Source: a virus
Virus record (IMG/VR): IMGVR_UViG_3300042922_000646
Span: 1 to 45,127 of that record
Direction: 5' to 3' (one strand)
Length of the DNA: 45,127 nucleotides
The position numbers were made by a program, and so were the translations under genes. Of this stretch, positions 29,901 to 39,073 are shown piece by piece. Below the pieces are notes generated by a model that was not told where the DNA came from, did not search any database, and saw only the letters and a list, made by a program, of their open reading frames with translations. Numbering within the stretch: position 1 is the first letter of the stretch; each line of letters opens with the position of its first letter.

Positions 29901-30404
29901 AACGAAGGACTTATCCGAGGAATCAAGGGCGGATTGGTCGACGTTGCTCAATCCGTAACTGACATGATGGCAGACATTTTGTACCAGACCTACATCATGC
30001 AGCCAGTCAAAGATTGGTTTACTGATTTATTAGGAAGCATGGGGGCAAGCGGCTCGAAAGGTAGCGCATCGGCATCTACAACATCCTCTAATTTTAACGC
30101 GGGGAAATGGCTGACGAGCATTAGCTCGGGGATGAAATTTAATGCCGTTGGTGGATATAATTCGGGTGGATGGACCGTTGTAGGAGAAGAAGGCCCCGAA
30201 CTGGTGAACTTTGCAAATCCTTCGCGGGTTTATACTGCCCAGCAAACCAGGCAGGCCTTAAATGGTCGTGAAGGCGGCGGAAATGGAAATGTAACAATGG
30301 TGTTTCCTGGTGTAACGAAGCCGCAAGAGGTATCGCAATTCCGATATTCCCGCAGATCCATAGCCCGACAAGGTTTTGGATTAGCGCAAAGAGGTGCAAG
30401 ATAA
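26922..30404 (+). CDS. Tail tape measure protein
   Basis: 1160 aa from ATG at 26922 with GGAGGGTGACA upstream (in-frame ATG at 26880 is less likely). Long helical/Ala-rich regions (about 30-600), hydrophobic segments near 570-590 (AGGWAGVAIAIGYATYKLYE), coiled coil (710-1000), and a C-terminus with NAVGGYNSGGWTVVGEEGPE, typical of lambda H-type tape measures. It sets tail length; at roughly 1.5 angstrom per residue the tail would be about 170-175 nm, an order-of-magnitude estimate only. Confidence 0.95.
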   Translation: MGASDVQIRIIGKDVNATGTLRSVDQAAANTTAQINTLGRATSGLNQVFTSAAGFAAGIAGFNGLSAAIQGTVGAVFNFKKGMEVHETGMAGILLSMTEINGRTLTWGESIGLSKTIMAQLNSEALRTAATTEELTGAFRGILGPALNAKMTISEIVQLSSAGVNAVKSIMPNNADVQRQIIQELRDLVAGGIQPSSSTLATALGLKDADIKAAKESSEGLFKFLMDRLKGFETSAPAYARTWNGITDQIKEGVTLGGSQGFDPLFAAMKTELADVAAQVVIFNKETGKMEVNPEITKTFREIGDTVLVVGREVKALASDISTIAAPAAAILGGALKIAAGNAESLTIAIGGWLALRRVGVIYADVSAAAAGATTAQTFLGRAVVDTQAKFAQQAAAAITATQETTAVTTAASAVREKTIVNAERLAMAAVIKTEKQVMASAVAAAQATGASAAEINAIIQSSSAKAALAAERAALATREAILSTAQAATVATGALAEQGIVATVAGSKAATAAGSAALVQKELATSIGITTAAQVESGVAAQTAGVKTVGAMAVGRTAAGNFLSSLWALAGGWAGVAIAIGYATYKLYEHFDTKNKIDSYNPKAKVFEENGKLYKEAWTEKPITTVDEMGNTIETSGAGWGKVEFTPGEYEDHYAWKKWREEQENQKPWQSPDGSNIEELMKQLTAKYPGTDDGKAAKAAERAYEEKQRLLDKLADMTAKMNTKMVEDTSTAYEANTAKLTAEVENMKRELDKSSIDFKKYGLDVTAVYSQIGKYQDSMKAKIERQRSQEMAGMKADTVLIATGIGGDPKQQAEAEYQKELTRIRKERQNDELFKKTAKGPDDAEARAAADDNYAKQEAAALKARNDKYRDADLQYFDRAVQHNQNLKLIAGETSDAIDRMNRRVLDNKISFLQQELNAARITVEKRQELEDKLATAIEQRNQIASRNMYESVGLAINDIRNEQFEWANLYKSTWSDIDSSVNDHFKNMLKGNEGLIRGIKGGLVDVAQSVTDMMADILYQTYIMQPVKDWFTDLLGSMGASGSKGSASASTTSSNFNAGKWLTSISSGMKFNAVGGYNSGGWTVVGEEGPELVNFANPSRVYTAQQTRQALNGREGGGNGNVTMVFPGVTKPQEVSQFRYSRRSIARQGFGLAQRGAR

Positions 30405-31003
30405 TGGTATGGGATGATTTTCACGAGGTAAACTTCCCTCCAGATATTAAATATGGCGTTGAATTTGGGCCAATGTATTCGACGGATGTTGTTACAACCA
30501 ATTCCGGCGGAGAGCAGAGAAATCAAAACTGGAATCACCCCAAATACTCCGGAGACGCATCCCATGCGGTGAAAACAAGGCGGCAAATGCAACAACTGCT
30601 TGCCTTTTTTCATGCCCGGAAAGGGAAAGCGTTTGGATTTCGTTTTAAAGATTGGCTGGATTATAAAGCAAGTGATCAATTAATCGGAATATGCACAAGT
30701 GCAGGACAAACCTTTCAATTATCAAAAAAATATGTCGATGAGTTTGGTTACGAAACATTACGCCCGATATATAAGCCTATACCGAACAAGGTAATTATAT
30801 ATCGCAATGGAGTGCTGCAGACTACCGGATGGAGCATGGACTACACGACGGGAATATTTACGGCGAGTATAACCGGAACCTGGCGGGCTGACTTTGAATT
30901 TGATGTACCGGTCCGCTTTGATACTGATGAAATGAAACCGCGCTTTGATAATCCCAATGTATGCAGCTGGGAACAAATCCCGATCATCGAGATAAGGAGG
31001 TAA
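30404..31003 (+). CDS. Distal tail protein, DUF2460 family
   Basis: 199 aa, ATG at 30404 overlapping the stop of the tape measure. Sequence WDDFHEVNFPPDIKYGVEFG, RNQNWNHPKYSGDASHAVKT, GFRFKDWLDYKAS agrees with DUF2460 (gene transfer agent ORFg12, distal tail protein). First of a conserved four-gene GTA-type tail tip block. Confidence 0.9.
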   Translation: MVWDDFHEVNFPPDIKYGVEFGPMYSTDVVTTNSGGEQRNQNWNHPKYSGDASHAVKTRRQMQQLLAFFHARKGKAFGFRFKDWLDYKASDQLIGICTSAGQTFQLSKKYVDEFGYETLRPIYKPIPNKVIIYRNGVLQTTGWSMDYTTGIFTASITGTWRADFEFDVPVRFDTDEMKPRFDNPNVCSWEQIPIIEIRR

Positions 31004-31007
31004 CGGC

Positions 31008-31874
31008 ATGTATGAATGGCTAACCGGCACGCTTACCTCTATCGCCTGGTGCTTCAAACTCACCTTAACAGATCATACGGTCATGGGCTTCACTTCTCAT
31101 GACCAGGACCTGCTGGTTGCCGGTATTGCCTACGAAGCAGCAACCGGCTTTTCACCTTCTGCTGTAGAAACAAGCAAAGACATGTCGACAGATAATATCG
31201 ATGTGGAAGGCTGCTTAACAAGTGACCGAATAACCGAAAAAGACATTGAAATAGGACGCTATGATAATGCAGAAATTGAAATCTTTATTTGCAACTGGCG
31301 CAACCTAAGCGACCCTGTTTTTATCCTGCGTAGCGGAATATTAGGGGAAGCAACTACCGGAAAAATGACTTTTCAGGCAGAGGTAAACGGCTTGTTGTCC
31401 TACCTTCAGCAAGAAAACGGCGATGTATTCCAAAAGGCGTGCCGCGCTACGTTGGGAGACGGTAAATGCAGCAAAGATTTAACTGCCTATACATTCATCG
31501 GAACAGTAACTGCCGTTAATGCAGACGGCTCGTTTAATACTAACCTAGCTCAAACAGATAAGTATTTTGACTACGGGCTAATAACCTTTACTTCTGGAGA
31601 AAACACTGGACGCGGCTGTGAAATAAAAGAACACCTGCAAGCAAGCGGGGAACTCACGCCATTTCTGCCACTCGCTTTTCCTGTAGCCGCAGGAGATACA
31701 TTCACCATTATTGCCGGGTGCGACGGAAATTTCTCGACATGCAAAGCAAAATTTAACAACTATATTAACTTTCGCGGCGAACCCCATGTTCCGGGATCAG
31801 ATTATGCCGCAACATACCCGGCAACGGCAGGTGCATCGAATACAGTTTCGGAAGGAGGTAGCGTAAAACGTTGA
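31008..31874 (+). CDS. DUF2163-type tail tip protein (GTA ORFg13-like)
   Basis: 288 aa, ATG at 31008 after AAGGAGG. MGFTSHDQDLLVAGIAYEAA and the pattern VFQKACRATLGDGKCSKDLT, with C-terminal FSTCKAKFNNYINFRGEPHV, are characteristic of DUF2163/phage_BR0599 proteins, which bind an iron-sulfur cluster in the GTA homologue (family knowledge). Confidence 0.9.
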   Translation: MYEWLTGTLTSIAWCFKLTLTDHTVMGFTSHDQDLLVAGIAYEAATGFSPSAVETSKDMSTDNIDVEGCLTSDRITEKDIEIGRYDNAEIEIFICNWRNLSDPVFILRSGILGEATTGKMTFQAEVNGLLSYLQQENGDVFQKACRATLGDGKCSKDLTAYTFIGTVTAVNADGSFNTNLAQTDKYFDYGLITFTSGENTGRGCEIKEHLQASGELTPFLPLAFPVAAGDTFTIIAGCDGNFSTCKAKFNNYINFRGEPHVPGSDYAATYPATAGASNTVSEGGSVKR

Positions 31875-32311
31875 CGAGAGACGAAATAATCACAGAAGCG
31901 CGGCAATGGATCGGCTCTGAGTGGCAGCACCAGGCAAGTCTAAAAGGCGTGGCCTGCGATTGCATTGGCTTAATAAGAGGATGTCATGCCGAACTTACAG
32001 GGAAACCGCTTGCGGAATCGGTAGACTATCCACGCTCAGCTTATTATTATTGCAGGGAAGAAAAGTTGTACCCAGAGTTAAAAAAATACATGGAAGAAAT
32101 ACCGCTAGAAGAAGCGCAGCCCGGTGATGTGCTAACTTTTGCGACAAAAACAAGATTCCCCGACCATCATGTAGGCATTCTGTCCCATAATGGTTTTTTT
32201 GTTCACGCTTGTGGTGACATTGGCGTACAGAAAGTAATTGAATCGCGGCTTGACGATCGATGGGGAAAATGCCTTCGTCACGCCTTCCGCTTTCCGGGGG
32301 TGGAAGAGTAG
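31871..32311 (+). CDS. NlpC/P60 tail peptidase (GTA ORFg14-like)
   Basis: 146 aa, TTG at 31871 with GGAGG upstream, overlapping the previous stop. Catalytic C31 in VACDCIGLIRG, H100 in FPDHHVGILS and polar H112 in FFVHACGD give the Cys-His-(His) triad of NlpC/P60 enzymes. It would cut cell-wall peptide during DNA injection or assembly. Confidence 0.9.
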   Translation: MTRDEIITEARQWIGSEWQHQASLKGVACDCIGLIRGCHAELTGKPLAESVDYPRSAYYYCREEKLYPELKKYMEEIPLEEAQPGDVLTFATKTRFPDHHVGILSHNGFFVHACGDIGVQKVIESRLDDRWGKCLRHAFRFPGVEE

Positions 32312-34860
32312 TGGCAACACTTGTGCTTGCAAAACTGACCGCAGGAATGGCGGGAATTTGGCAATTCGTAGGTATGCAGCTGGGGTCCTATATTGACAAT
32401 AAATATCTGTTTCCGACGAAAGTAGAAGGAACCAGACTCCAGGACCTAAAGGTACAAACTTCAACCTATGGGGTAGCGATTCCCCACGTGTACGCAGGAA
32501 TGGCCCGTGTAGCTGGAAACATCGTTTGGGGAACAAAATTCGTTGAGCATAAAAAAACATCTAAACAAGGTGGCAAGGGTGGCGGCGGTGGTGCGGAAGT
32601 AACGGAATATAGTTACTCCGTTTCATTCGCCGTAGGACTGAGTAAAGGCCCGATAGCGGGAATTAGGCGGGTATGGGCAGACGGAAAACCGTTCCCCTTA
32701 TATGAAAGCAAATATTCACTGAATGGCATTACATCTGATCATAGCGGAGGATTAGGTCAAATTCTGGCGGGTCTAATACGAGGTGCTCAAAAACTGCAAT
32801 TTTCAGAGGTAGATTCTTTAACAGCGACGAAATGGCTGTTAACAGCCAAAAATGTTGACGATGCACAAGTATTAGGTGTGGAAGATGAGGATGGAAATGA
32901 ATACGATGATGCCTATTTTGGTAGCTACTACAATAATGGGCAAGTAAGTTTTACTGTAAATAAAACGACAGAATCAACGATAATTGTGGACGGAAGAAAA
33001 TTTATCTTATCTGTTGAACCACATACTGCCAAATATGAATTTACTATTCATACCGGATCAGAAACCCAAATGCCGGATAGTTTTATTGAATCCATTGAAG
33101 GAACTGGTAATGTCCCGGCCTATCGGGGGATGGCCTACGTTGTATTTCGAAATTTATACGTCGATGATTTTGGAAGGCGTATTCCAAGCCTGACATTTGA
33201 ATTAGAATCGACTATACATTCATTATCTGCCACAATAACGACAATCTGCGATGAGTCAGGACTAACGTCTGAAAAAATAATCACAACCGACTTGACAGGG
33301 ATTAGTGTTACGGGCTTTAGCACAGAACGTGCCGGAACCGGTGCTGATAAAATAAAGGCATTACAGACAGTATATAATTTTGATGCTGTTGAGCAAAACG
33401 GAAAAGTCGTTTTTCAACGACGTTCGACGGTGGACGCTATTGAAATACCCTATGATGACTTAGGGGCTTGCGAAAACAATGAGAAAACAGAACCATTGCA
33501 AAAAATCAGAATGCCTGAAATGGACCTGCCCCGAAAATTAAGCGTTCGGTATTTTGCTCGAAACTTTGACTACCAGGAGCAGACAGCGTCGAGTAAGCGG
33601 CAATTAACCACCAGTAAGGTAGAAACGACGATCGACACAGGTCTAGTGCTTACTGACTCTGAAGCACAAGAACTAGCAGACAAACTGCTGTATGAGGCTT
33701 GGCTCAATAGAGTCAGCTACAACTTTGTAGTTGGCAGTAAATATGCCACTATACTACCGGGAAAGGTTTTGAAAGTCGCTGATAATAAAGGTGACATACA
33801 TACAATGGTTACCACTAAAACCGCCTATGGCAAGCCCGGGCTAAATAAAATCAGCGCCATGGCGATTGACGGGATCGTCTATAAAACGGCAGCGAGGGAC
33901 GTTGATCCAAATGGAGGATCAGGAACCGACAAACCGCAAACGCAGGTGTATTTTGAGTTTTTAGACCTTCCAAAACTTCCGGGCGATTCCAGCAGCACAG
34001 ACAGTATTTATTTTGCGGCAACCGGCGAAGTATACAGCGGAGTAAATATATTCCGTACTGCCGACAATGGTGCAACCTATGAACTAGTACAACAATATGC
34101 CTTTAACTCTACCATGGGATACACAATAACAAAACTAGAAGCAGGCGTGGATCATTGTTGGGACAACAAAAACACAGTTGACGTAGTTGTCATCAGCGGA
34201 ACCTTGGAATCGCGTCCCCTTATTGACGTGCTGAACGGCTTTAATGCTGCAGTAATCGGCAATGAAATTATTCAATTCCGTACCGCAACATTAATCAGTA
34301 CTGGAACTTACAGACTATCGGGGCTGCTGCGCGGAAGACTGGGAACAGAAGACCACATTACAACCCATACCGCAGACGACAGATTTGTATTGTTGACTGC
34401 GGAAACACTGGGTAGAATACCGTCTAATCAAGAAGATTGGTACACGCCGCGTCAGTATCGCATAGGACCGGTAACCGCTGCCGTAGATGATCTTACCTAC
34501 ATGGACGTAGAATTTATCAACACGGCCCGAATGAATCGGTCATGGGCGGTAAGTCATGTAACAGGCGTGAGAGACGCGGCAGGAAACCTTACCGTAGTAT
34601 GGATGCGTCGGACTCGATTGAATGGTGAATGGAAAGATTTATCAGACGTACCGCTAAACGAAACTGCGGAAAAATATGAAATTGACATTATGACAGGCAG
34701 CGCGGTACTCAAAACAGTTACCATCACGGAACCGGTGTGGAATTACACAACAGCGGAACAAACAACCGACTTCGGGAGCGTTCAGCCAAGTATTACGATT
34801 AGAATTTATCAAATCAGCGAATCGCGGGGCCGGGGAATAGCAAAGGAGGAAACAGTATAA
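32311..34860 (+). CDS. Tail tip / host-specificity protein (GTA ORFg15-like, J-like)
   Basis: 849 aa from GTG at 32311, which overlaps the NlpC stop (TAGTG) and follows a GGGGGTGG. A Gly-rich loop (about 85-95), beta-rich tube domains, and FNIII-like C-terminal parts (FEFLDLPKLPGDSSSTDSIY ...) match the phage tail hub proteins that form the tip after DUF2163 and NlpC genes. Reported function: baseplate hub and receptor engagement. Confidence 0.87.
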   Translation: MATLVLAKLTAGMAGIWQFVGMQLGSYIDNKYLFPTKVEGTRLQDLKVQTSTYGVAIPHVYAGMARVAGNIVWGTKFVEHKKTSKQGGKGGGGGAEVTEYSYSVSFAVGLSKGPIAGIRRVWADGKPFPLYESKYSLNGITSDHSGGLGQILAGLIRGAQKLQFSEVDSLTATKWLLTAKNVDDAQVLGVEDEDGNEYDDAYFGSYYNNGQVSFTVNKTTESTIIVDGRKFILSVEPHTAKYEFTIHTGSETQMPDSFIESIEGTGNVPAYRGMAYVVFRNLYVDDFGRRIPSLTFELESTIHSLSATITTICDESGLTSEKIITTDLTGISVTGFSTERAGTGADKIKALQTVYNFDAVEQNGKVVFQRRSTVDAIEIPYDDLGACENNEKTEPLQKIRMPEMDLPRKLSVRYFARNFDYQEQTASSKRQLTTSKVETTIDTGLVLTDSEAQELADKLLYEAWLNRVSYNFVVGSKYATILPGKVLKVADNKGDIHTMVTTKTAYGKPGLNKISAMAIDGIVYKTAARDVDPNGGSGTDKPQTQVYFEFLDLPKLPGDSSSTDSIYFAATGEVYSGVNIFRTADNGATYELVQQYAFNSTMGYTITKLEAGVDHCWDNKNTVDVVVISGTLESRPLIDVLNGFNAAVIGNEIIQFRTATLISTGTYRLSGLLRGRLGTEDHITTHTADDRFVLLTAETLGRIPSNQEDWYTPRQYRIGPVTAAVDDLTYMDVEFINTARMNRSWAVSHVTGVRDAAGNLTVVWMRRTRLNGEWKDLSDVPLNETAEKYEIDIMTGSAVLKTVTITEPVWNYTTAEQTTDFGSVQPSITIRIYQISESRGRGIAKEETV

Positions 34861-35405
34861 TGGCAGATACATCGCCACGGTTAGGATTTGGCTATATAAA
34901 ACAATCCCAATCAGGCAAAGAAATTACCTTTGCCGAGTTCGTAAACCGATGTGAAGTTTTTATACAGCCGGTGGTTGAGTCAATGACCTTAACAGCGCCG
35001 CCTGCTGGCGTAGAGGGAAAACTATATGTTATTGCTACTGGAGCAACCGGAGACTGGACAGGAAAGGCTAAATTGTTAGCTCAGTATATTGACGGAGCGT
35101 GGGCGTATTTTACGCCGGTTGAAGGACTTAGAATTTGGGATAAAAACACATCTATGAGCATGGTTTATAAGTCGTCCACATGGCAAGCCGAAATTACCGC
35201 AAATGGTAAGATCGGCTTTTTTGGTGCCACCCCGGTTACCAAAACAACTGTGACAATGACAAATACTAATAGTGCTATCGGTGGATTAACAATAGGCGCT
35301 ACATATTCGCAAGTCGAAGTGCAGGCGCTAAGGGATGGCACAGAAATATTAGCAGATGATGTTAGGGCAATAAAAGCAGCGTTGTCGGCACTGGGGGCGA
35401 TGTAA
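34860..35405 (+). CDS. DUF2793-like tail protein
   Basis: 181 aa, ATG at 34860 (TAATG overlap). The N-terminal PRLGFGYIKQSQSGKEITFA and EGKLYVIATGATGDWTGKAK and GAWAYFTPVEGLRIW follow the DUF2793 pattern of tail-tip associated proteins. C-terminal about 55 residues are extra. Confidence 0.85.
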   Translation: MADTSPRLGFGYIKQSQSGKEITFAEFVNRCEVFIQPVVESMTLTAPPAGVEGKLYVIATGATGDWTGKAKLLAQYIDGAWAYFTPVEGLRIWDKNTSMSMVYKSSTWQAEITANGKIGFFGATPVTKTTVTMTNTNSAIGGLTIGATYSQVEVQALRDGTEILADDVRAIKAALSALGAM

Positions 35406-35771
35406 GTGGCGCTACCAGTTCGACTTGATTTTTACGCAAAACAGGGAGATAGCTTCCGATCCGATCCCATACAATGGCGTCGAGGCGACACTCCGGTGGA
35501 CTTAACGAATCTTGCCGGGAAGTGTCAGGTGCGGAACATTCCGCAAGGCGGACTAATAGCAGAATTGACGGTCGTAAAAGACGATGCTGTAAATGGATGG
35601 TACCATATTGAGGCTTCCAGGGACGTGATGACAAATATACCAACGGCGGGGGCTACTGTAAGCGATTATACAAAATACATCCAAGACGTTCAGTTTAGCT
35701 TTGAAGACTATCAAGAGACTGTGTCTGATGGTTTTTTTTATGTAGCACCGGAGGTGACGAGAAATGTCTAA
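35406..35771 (+). CDS. Baseplate/fibre-associated protein (BppU-N-like)
   Basis: 121 aa, GTG at 35406 right after the previous stop. Beta-rich with DFYAKQGDSFRSDPIQWRRG and CQVRNIPQGGLIAELTV like small tail proteins with an N-terminal BppU-type domain. Overlaps the tailspike start by 8 bases. Confidence 0.65.
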   Translation: MALPVRLDFYAKQGDSFRSDPIQWRRGDTPVDLTNLAGKCQVRNIPQGGLIAELTVVKDDAVNGWYHIEASRDVMTNIPTAGATVSDYTKYIQDVQFSFEDYQETVSDGFFYVAPEVTRNV

Positions 35772-37743
35772 TACAATAGTGATTGATAAAGGCGCAAACG
35801 AGTCCGTTAGCCAGGCGGCAATATCTGCCAATATTGCCACAAACAAAGCCGCACAAACATTGGGATACAAAAACGAAGCGGAGTTGAGTGCATTAGCAGC
35901 GGCAGCTTTTGCATCTCAAATAGCTAGCCTGTTTGATTATACCGGCACTGCTAAATTACTAGATATAATTCAAAGAGGCCCTGTAATTGATGCAAGAGCT
36001 CACGGTGTAAAGTGCGATGGCGTAACGGATGATACTGCCGCATTACAGGCGATTCTGGACTTAGTTGGCGGTTCGCTTGCAGACTATCAGGCCGGGATAT
36101 ATAAAGGCGGTAAAATTTTAATTCCAGGGGTGTGTAGGATAACGGCTCCGATATATATTGGACCTAACACCAAACTGATTGGTCTTGGATCTACTAGTTG
36201 GAGGGCGAGTTATTTAATGCCTCATCCTAGTGGCTCGGTAATTTATTGCGATTTCACAAATACCGAGCAGTACGCCGTTAATGTTTCTGGTTGGGTAACA
36301 GCAACAGGACAAAGGCATACAAGCTATTATTCTTCCGGTACTAGCTTTGATAGCGGGACAATAACTTTTACCGACAATGTAGAAATAGAAAATATTGCTT
36401 TTTATACTACACAAGATATAGCAATAGGTTTGCGATTGTGCGGAGCAGGGCGCATTAAGTTAAGAAATGTAGCATCTGTAAACTTTCGAAATGGTGTTGT
36501 TGCAAGTAGTTGCTGGGGTGGGTCAGCTAAAAACATTTTTGTTTTAGCAAAACATTCAGGGTTTTCATTGTTAGATGCATGCAATGGGTTTTCATTAAGA
36601 GACAGTTATATAAACAAAACAGGGAATCTCACGATGGATTCAAGCAATAAAATAATAACTAGATGTGATGCTTCAGACGGAACACTATATGCAAGGACGG
36701 GAATTTATTCTTGCTTCTCTAACGTAGTAGATTTTAACAATGTAATTACAGAACTGTGGGATAGATATTACCGAGTGTCGCGGAATGATGCAATGTCTAT
36801 CCGCAACGCTTACATGGAAGGAAATACTGCCAATGTTGCTACTAACTGTTTTGATATAACACAAAGCACGTACAATATCGATTCGTTTTGGGTTTTTTGC
36901 AGCTCAACAACAACAAATGTATTACGCGACACGGGGGCTTCAGTCGGGAAACTCAGTAATATTGCAAAAGTAAATACAAGCGGTACTCAATATGCAACTT
37001 TTGCAACTTCCGAGGGGTTCAGTACAATTGATGCAACTAGTTGTAGTATTCCCGACACGCAAAAACCGGTATCTGGCATCAAAATGTTCACTCACACTAG
37101 TTTTTACGTGGACACATCTACGGGTAATAACGCAAACAGCGGAACGCAAAACGCGCCGTTTGCTACCATTACAAAAGCGTTAGATTATATTGTTGCAAAT
37201 AATATAAAACAAGCTAGTATATATTTACAAGGAGGTCAAACGTTCAGCGTCGGGTATAACACTACTGTTGATGCGGGTACTATTTTAAGTATAAAAAGTT
37301 ATGGCACGGGGAATGCAGTCGTAGCATCATCAGCAACTAGTGGGTTTATAAACATGGTAAGATTATATAATAACGTATCAGTATCCTTTGATACGGTTAC
37401 CTTGCAAATAGCAAATGGAACCTATAATACATCGCAAAGAGGAATCCTATATGGCTACGGAAGTAATATAAATATAAACTTTAAAAATTGTCTAATTCAA
37501 ATTGGGGCAGGTGGGGCACTATTTCAACCTGGAAACGGACTTTTAGCAGCAATAAACACATACTATACCGGATGTACGATTGATGGGTATAGTTCGACAT
37601 ATGGTTATTTATCATTGCCAATTTCGGGAAGTATGGCAAAAATGGTAATAACTGATTACTCTTATGGTCACACAATTAACGCCACAATAAAAACACAAGG
37701 ATATAGTGGATCTACAATAATTCACTCAGATTTATTAACATAG
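35764..37743 (+). CDS. Tailspike with parallel beta-helix (pectate-lyase-like)
   Basis: 659 aa, ATG at 35764 with GGAGG upstream. The first 80 residues are an Ala-rich attachment region; residues from about 80 (DARAHGVKCDGVTDDTAALQ, GGKILIPGVCRITAPIYIGP) are the standard start of phage beta-helix tailspikes, continuing with repeating Asn/Thr/Ile turns to about 460; a second beta-helix-like section begins FYVDTSTGNNANSGTQNAPF (about 445). It probably binds or degrades surface polysaccharide. The two distinct beta-helix sections suggest module shuffling. Confidence 0.85.
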   Translation: MSNTIVIDKGANESVSQAAISANIATNKAAQTLGYKNEAELSALAAAAFASQIASLFDYTGTAKLLDIIQRGPVIDARAHGVKCDGVTDDTAALQAILDLVGGSLADYQAGIYKGGKILIPGVCRITAPIYIGPNTKLIGLGSTSWRASYLMPHPSGSVIYCDFTNTEQYAVNVSGWVTATGQRHTSYYSSGTSFDSGTITFTDNVEIENIAFYTTQDIAIGLRLCGAGRIKLRNVASVNFRNGVVASSCWGGSAKNIFVLAKHSGFSLLDACNGFSLRDSYINKTGNLTMDSSNKIITRCDASDGTLYARTGIYSCFSNVVDFNNVITELWDRYYRVSRNDAMSIRNAYMEGNTANVATNCFDITQSTYNIDSFWVFCSSTTTNVLRDTGASVGKLSNIAKVNTSGTQYATFATSEGFSTIDATSCSIPDTQKPVSGIKMFTHTSFYVDTSTGNNANSGTQNAPFATITKALDYIVANNIKQASIYLQGGQTFSVGYNTTVDAGTILSIKSYGTGNAVVASSATSGFINMVRLYNNVSVSFDTVTLQIANGTYNTSQRGILYGYGSNININFKNCLIQIGAGGALFQPGNGLLAAINTYYTGCTIDGYSSTYGYLSLPISGSMAKMVITDYSYGHTINATIKTQGYSGSTIIHSDLLT

Positions 37744-37770
37744 AAGATATCGCACAATGCAAAAAGCTTA

Positions 37771-37799
37771 CTGACAACACACGAATAGTAAGATATAAT
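37771..37799 (+). promoter_or_regulatory. Promoter of the acetyltransferase moron
   Basis: CTGACA (37771-37776), 17-base spacer, perfect TATAAT (37794-37799), about 37 bases before the ATG at 37837. The other late genes here are read from upstream, so a dedicated sigma-A promoter marks an independently expressed gene. Confidence 0.7.
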
Positions 37800-37836
37800 A
37801 ACGAATATAATTGTATGTAATTTTGCGGGGGTTGTG

Positions 37837-38445
37837 ATGAAAAAAACTATTGTTAAAATTATATGTTATATTAATCTAATAAGAGCTATTCCTGCGCTTG
37901 TAACTTATCAACTAACATCTCAAAAAGATTTAATCGATAAAGATATTGTTGTTTGGTCAAAATATAATAATATTTCCGAGTTTGGTGTCCGAGAAAAAAT
38001 AATTTGGTTATTAGTATTTAGGAAAGAGTACAGGAACTTATTTTATAAAAGAATCCAAAAACAAAATTGGATTCTTTCAAAAATGCTAACTGTATTTTTT
38101 GCTCCTTTGGACAGTTTGTTTATCGAAACCAACGATATTGGGGCAGGACTATATATTCAACATGGATTTGGTACAGTCATTGCTGCTAATAAAATCGGCG
38201 ATAATTGCTGGATTAATCAGCAAGTTACGATTGGGTTTAAAAATAAAACCGATTCGCCGATTATTGGTAACAATGTCCGTATAACAGCTGGCGCAGTTGT
38301 TATTGGCAAGGTAAATATTGGGGAAAACTCAGTAATCGGGGCAAATTCATCAGTAACAAAAGACATTCCTCCCAATTGTACTGTCGTTGGCAATCCTGGG
38401 TATATAGTTAAAAAGAATGGTATTAAGGTAAAAGAATATTTATAG
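37837..38445 (+). CDS. Left-handed beta-helix O-acetyltransferase
   Basis: 202 aa, ATG at 37837 (frame open from GTG 37834). The C-terminal half carries hexapeptide repeats (IGAGLYIQHGFGTVIAANKI, NNVRITAGAVVIGKVNIGEN) and the serine-acetyltransferase-type ending IPPNCTVVGNPGYIVKKNG. The N-terminal half is helical/basic. It most resembles CysE/WcaF-type polysaccharide O-acetyltransferases. With its own promoter, terminator and much higher A+T, it looks like a lysogenic-conversion gene changing cell surface sugars, perhaps blocking the receptor read by the adjacent tailspike. Confidence 0.85.
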   Translation: MKKTIVKIICYINLIRAIPALVTYQLTSQKDLIDKDIVVWSKYNNISEFGVREKIIWLLVFRKEYRNLFYKRIQKQNWILSKMLTVFFAPLDSLFIETNDIGAGLYIQHGFGTVIAANKIGDNCWINQQVTIGFKNKTDSPIIGNNVRITAGAVVIGKVNIGENSVIGANSSVTKDIPPNCTVVGNPGYIVKKNGIKVKEYL

Positions 38446-38456
38446 GTTTTAATAAA

Positions 38457-38487
38457 GAAAACGCCTGAGTTTAACTTGGGCGTTTTC
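38457..38487 (+). terminator. Terminator of the acetyltransferase gene
   Basis: GAAAACGCC (38457-38465) pairs with GGCGTTTTC (38479-38487), followed by TTATT. It isolates the moron from the lysis genes. Confidence 0.75.
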
Positions 38488-38548
38488 TTATTGTACATAG
38501 AAATTGGCGGTGCTAATAGATGAAAGTAATTTTATTGGAGGCGGAAGA

Positions 38549-39073
38549 ATGGAAGAGATATTTAACAGCGTATTAAAAGCGGCTAAAGGGGCTGCACAAT
38601 CCTTGGGGGATGTGGCACTAGTCAAAGTGGGTGTTGCTGGATTGTTGGCGGCAGTGTTCAGTAGTCATGGTACCGCGCTTATGGCGTTTGTAGTATTGAT
38701 TTTGATTGACTTAGCAACAAAATGGATGTCGCTGACATATCGGTACCTTCTTGACCAGGGCGTATGCCAAGAGCAGGCCGGGCTATGGCAATGCGCTCGA
38801 AATATGGGCAATGCCTTTAACCAGAAATACATTACATCGGAAATGATGAAAACAAAGTTTGCCGGAAAGATCATTTTGTATATGGTGCTGGTGACGGCGG
38901 TAATCCATGTTGATTTTATGGTGGGCGGCGAAGGTGTTTTCTTAAAAGCAGCCTGGTACTATCTGGCGGCTACTGAAGCAGTCAGTATTATTGAAAATTT
39001 GCGCGATGCCGGAGTACAAAGCCTTGACCCGCTGCTGACCTTTATTCGGTCTAAGTTAGGAGGGCTGAAATAA
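38549..39073 (+). CDS. Holin (phage_holin_4 / Cph1 type)
   Basis: 174 aa from ATG at 38549 with GGAGGCGG upstream. Hydrophobic segments near 25-48 (VGVAGLLAAVFSSHGTALMA, VVLILIDLATKW), 100-120 and 128-145, with the pattern LIDLATKWMSL and ETVSIIENL-like AVSIIENLRDAG are typical of the Clostridial holin family (TcdE/Cph1). It forms pores to let the endolysin out. Confidence 0.85.
   Translation: MEEIFNSVLKAAKGAAQSLGDVALVKVGVAGLLAAVFSSHGTALMAFVVLILIDLATKWMSLTYRYLLDQGVCQEQAGLWQCARNMGNAFNQKYITSEMMKTKFAGKIILYMVLVTAVIHVDFMVGGEGVFLKAAWYYLAATEAVSIIENLRDAGVQSLDPLLTFIRSKLGGLK

Noticed and set aside
35764-37743. Split of the tailspike into two genes
   Set aside because: The frame is continuous with no internal start signal; the two beta-helix sections are in one reading frame.
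37744-37836. Extra gene between tailspike and acetyltransferase
   Set aside because: Only a promoter and leader are visible here.
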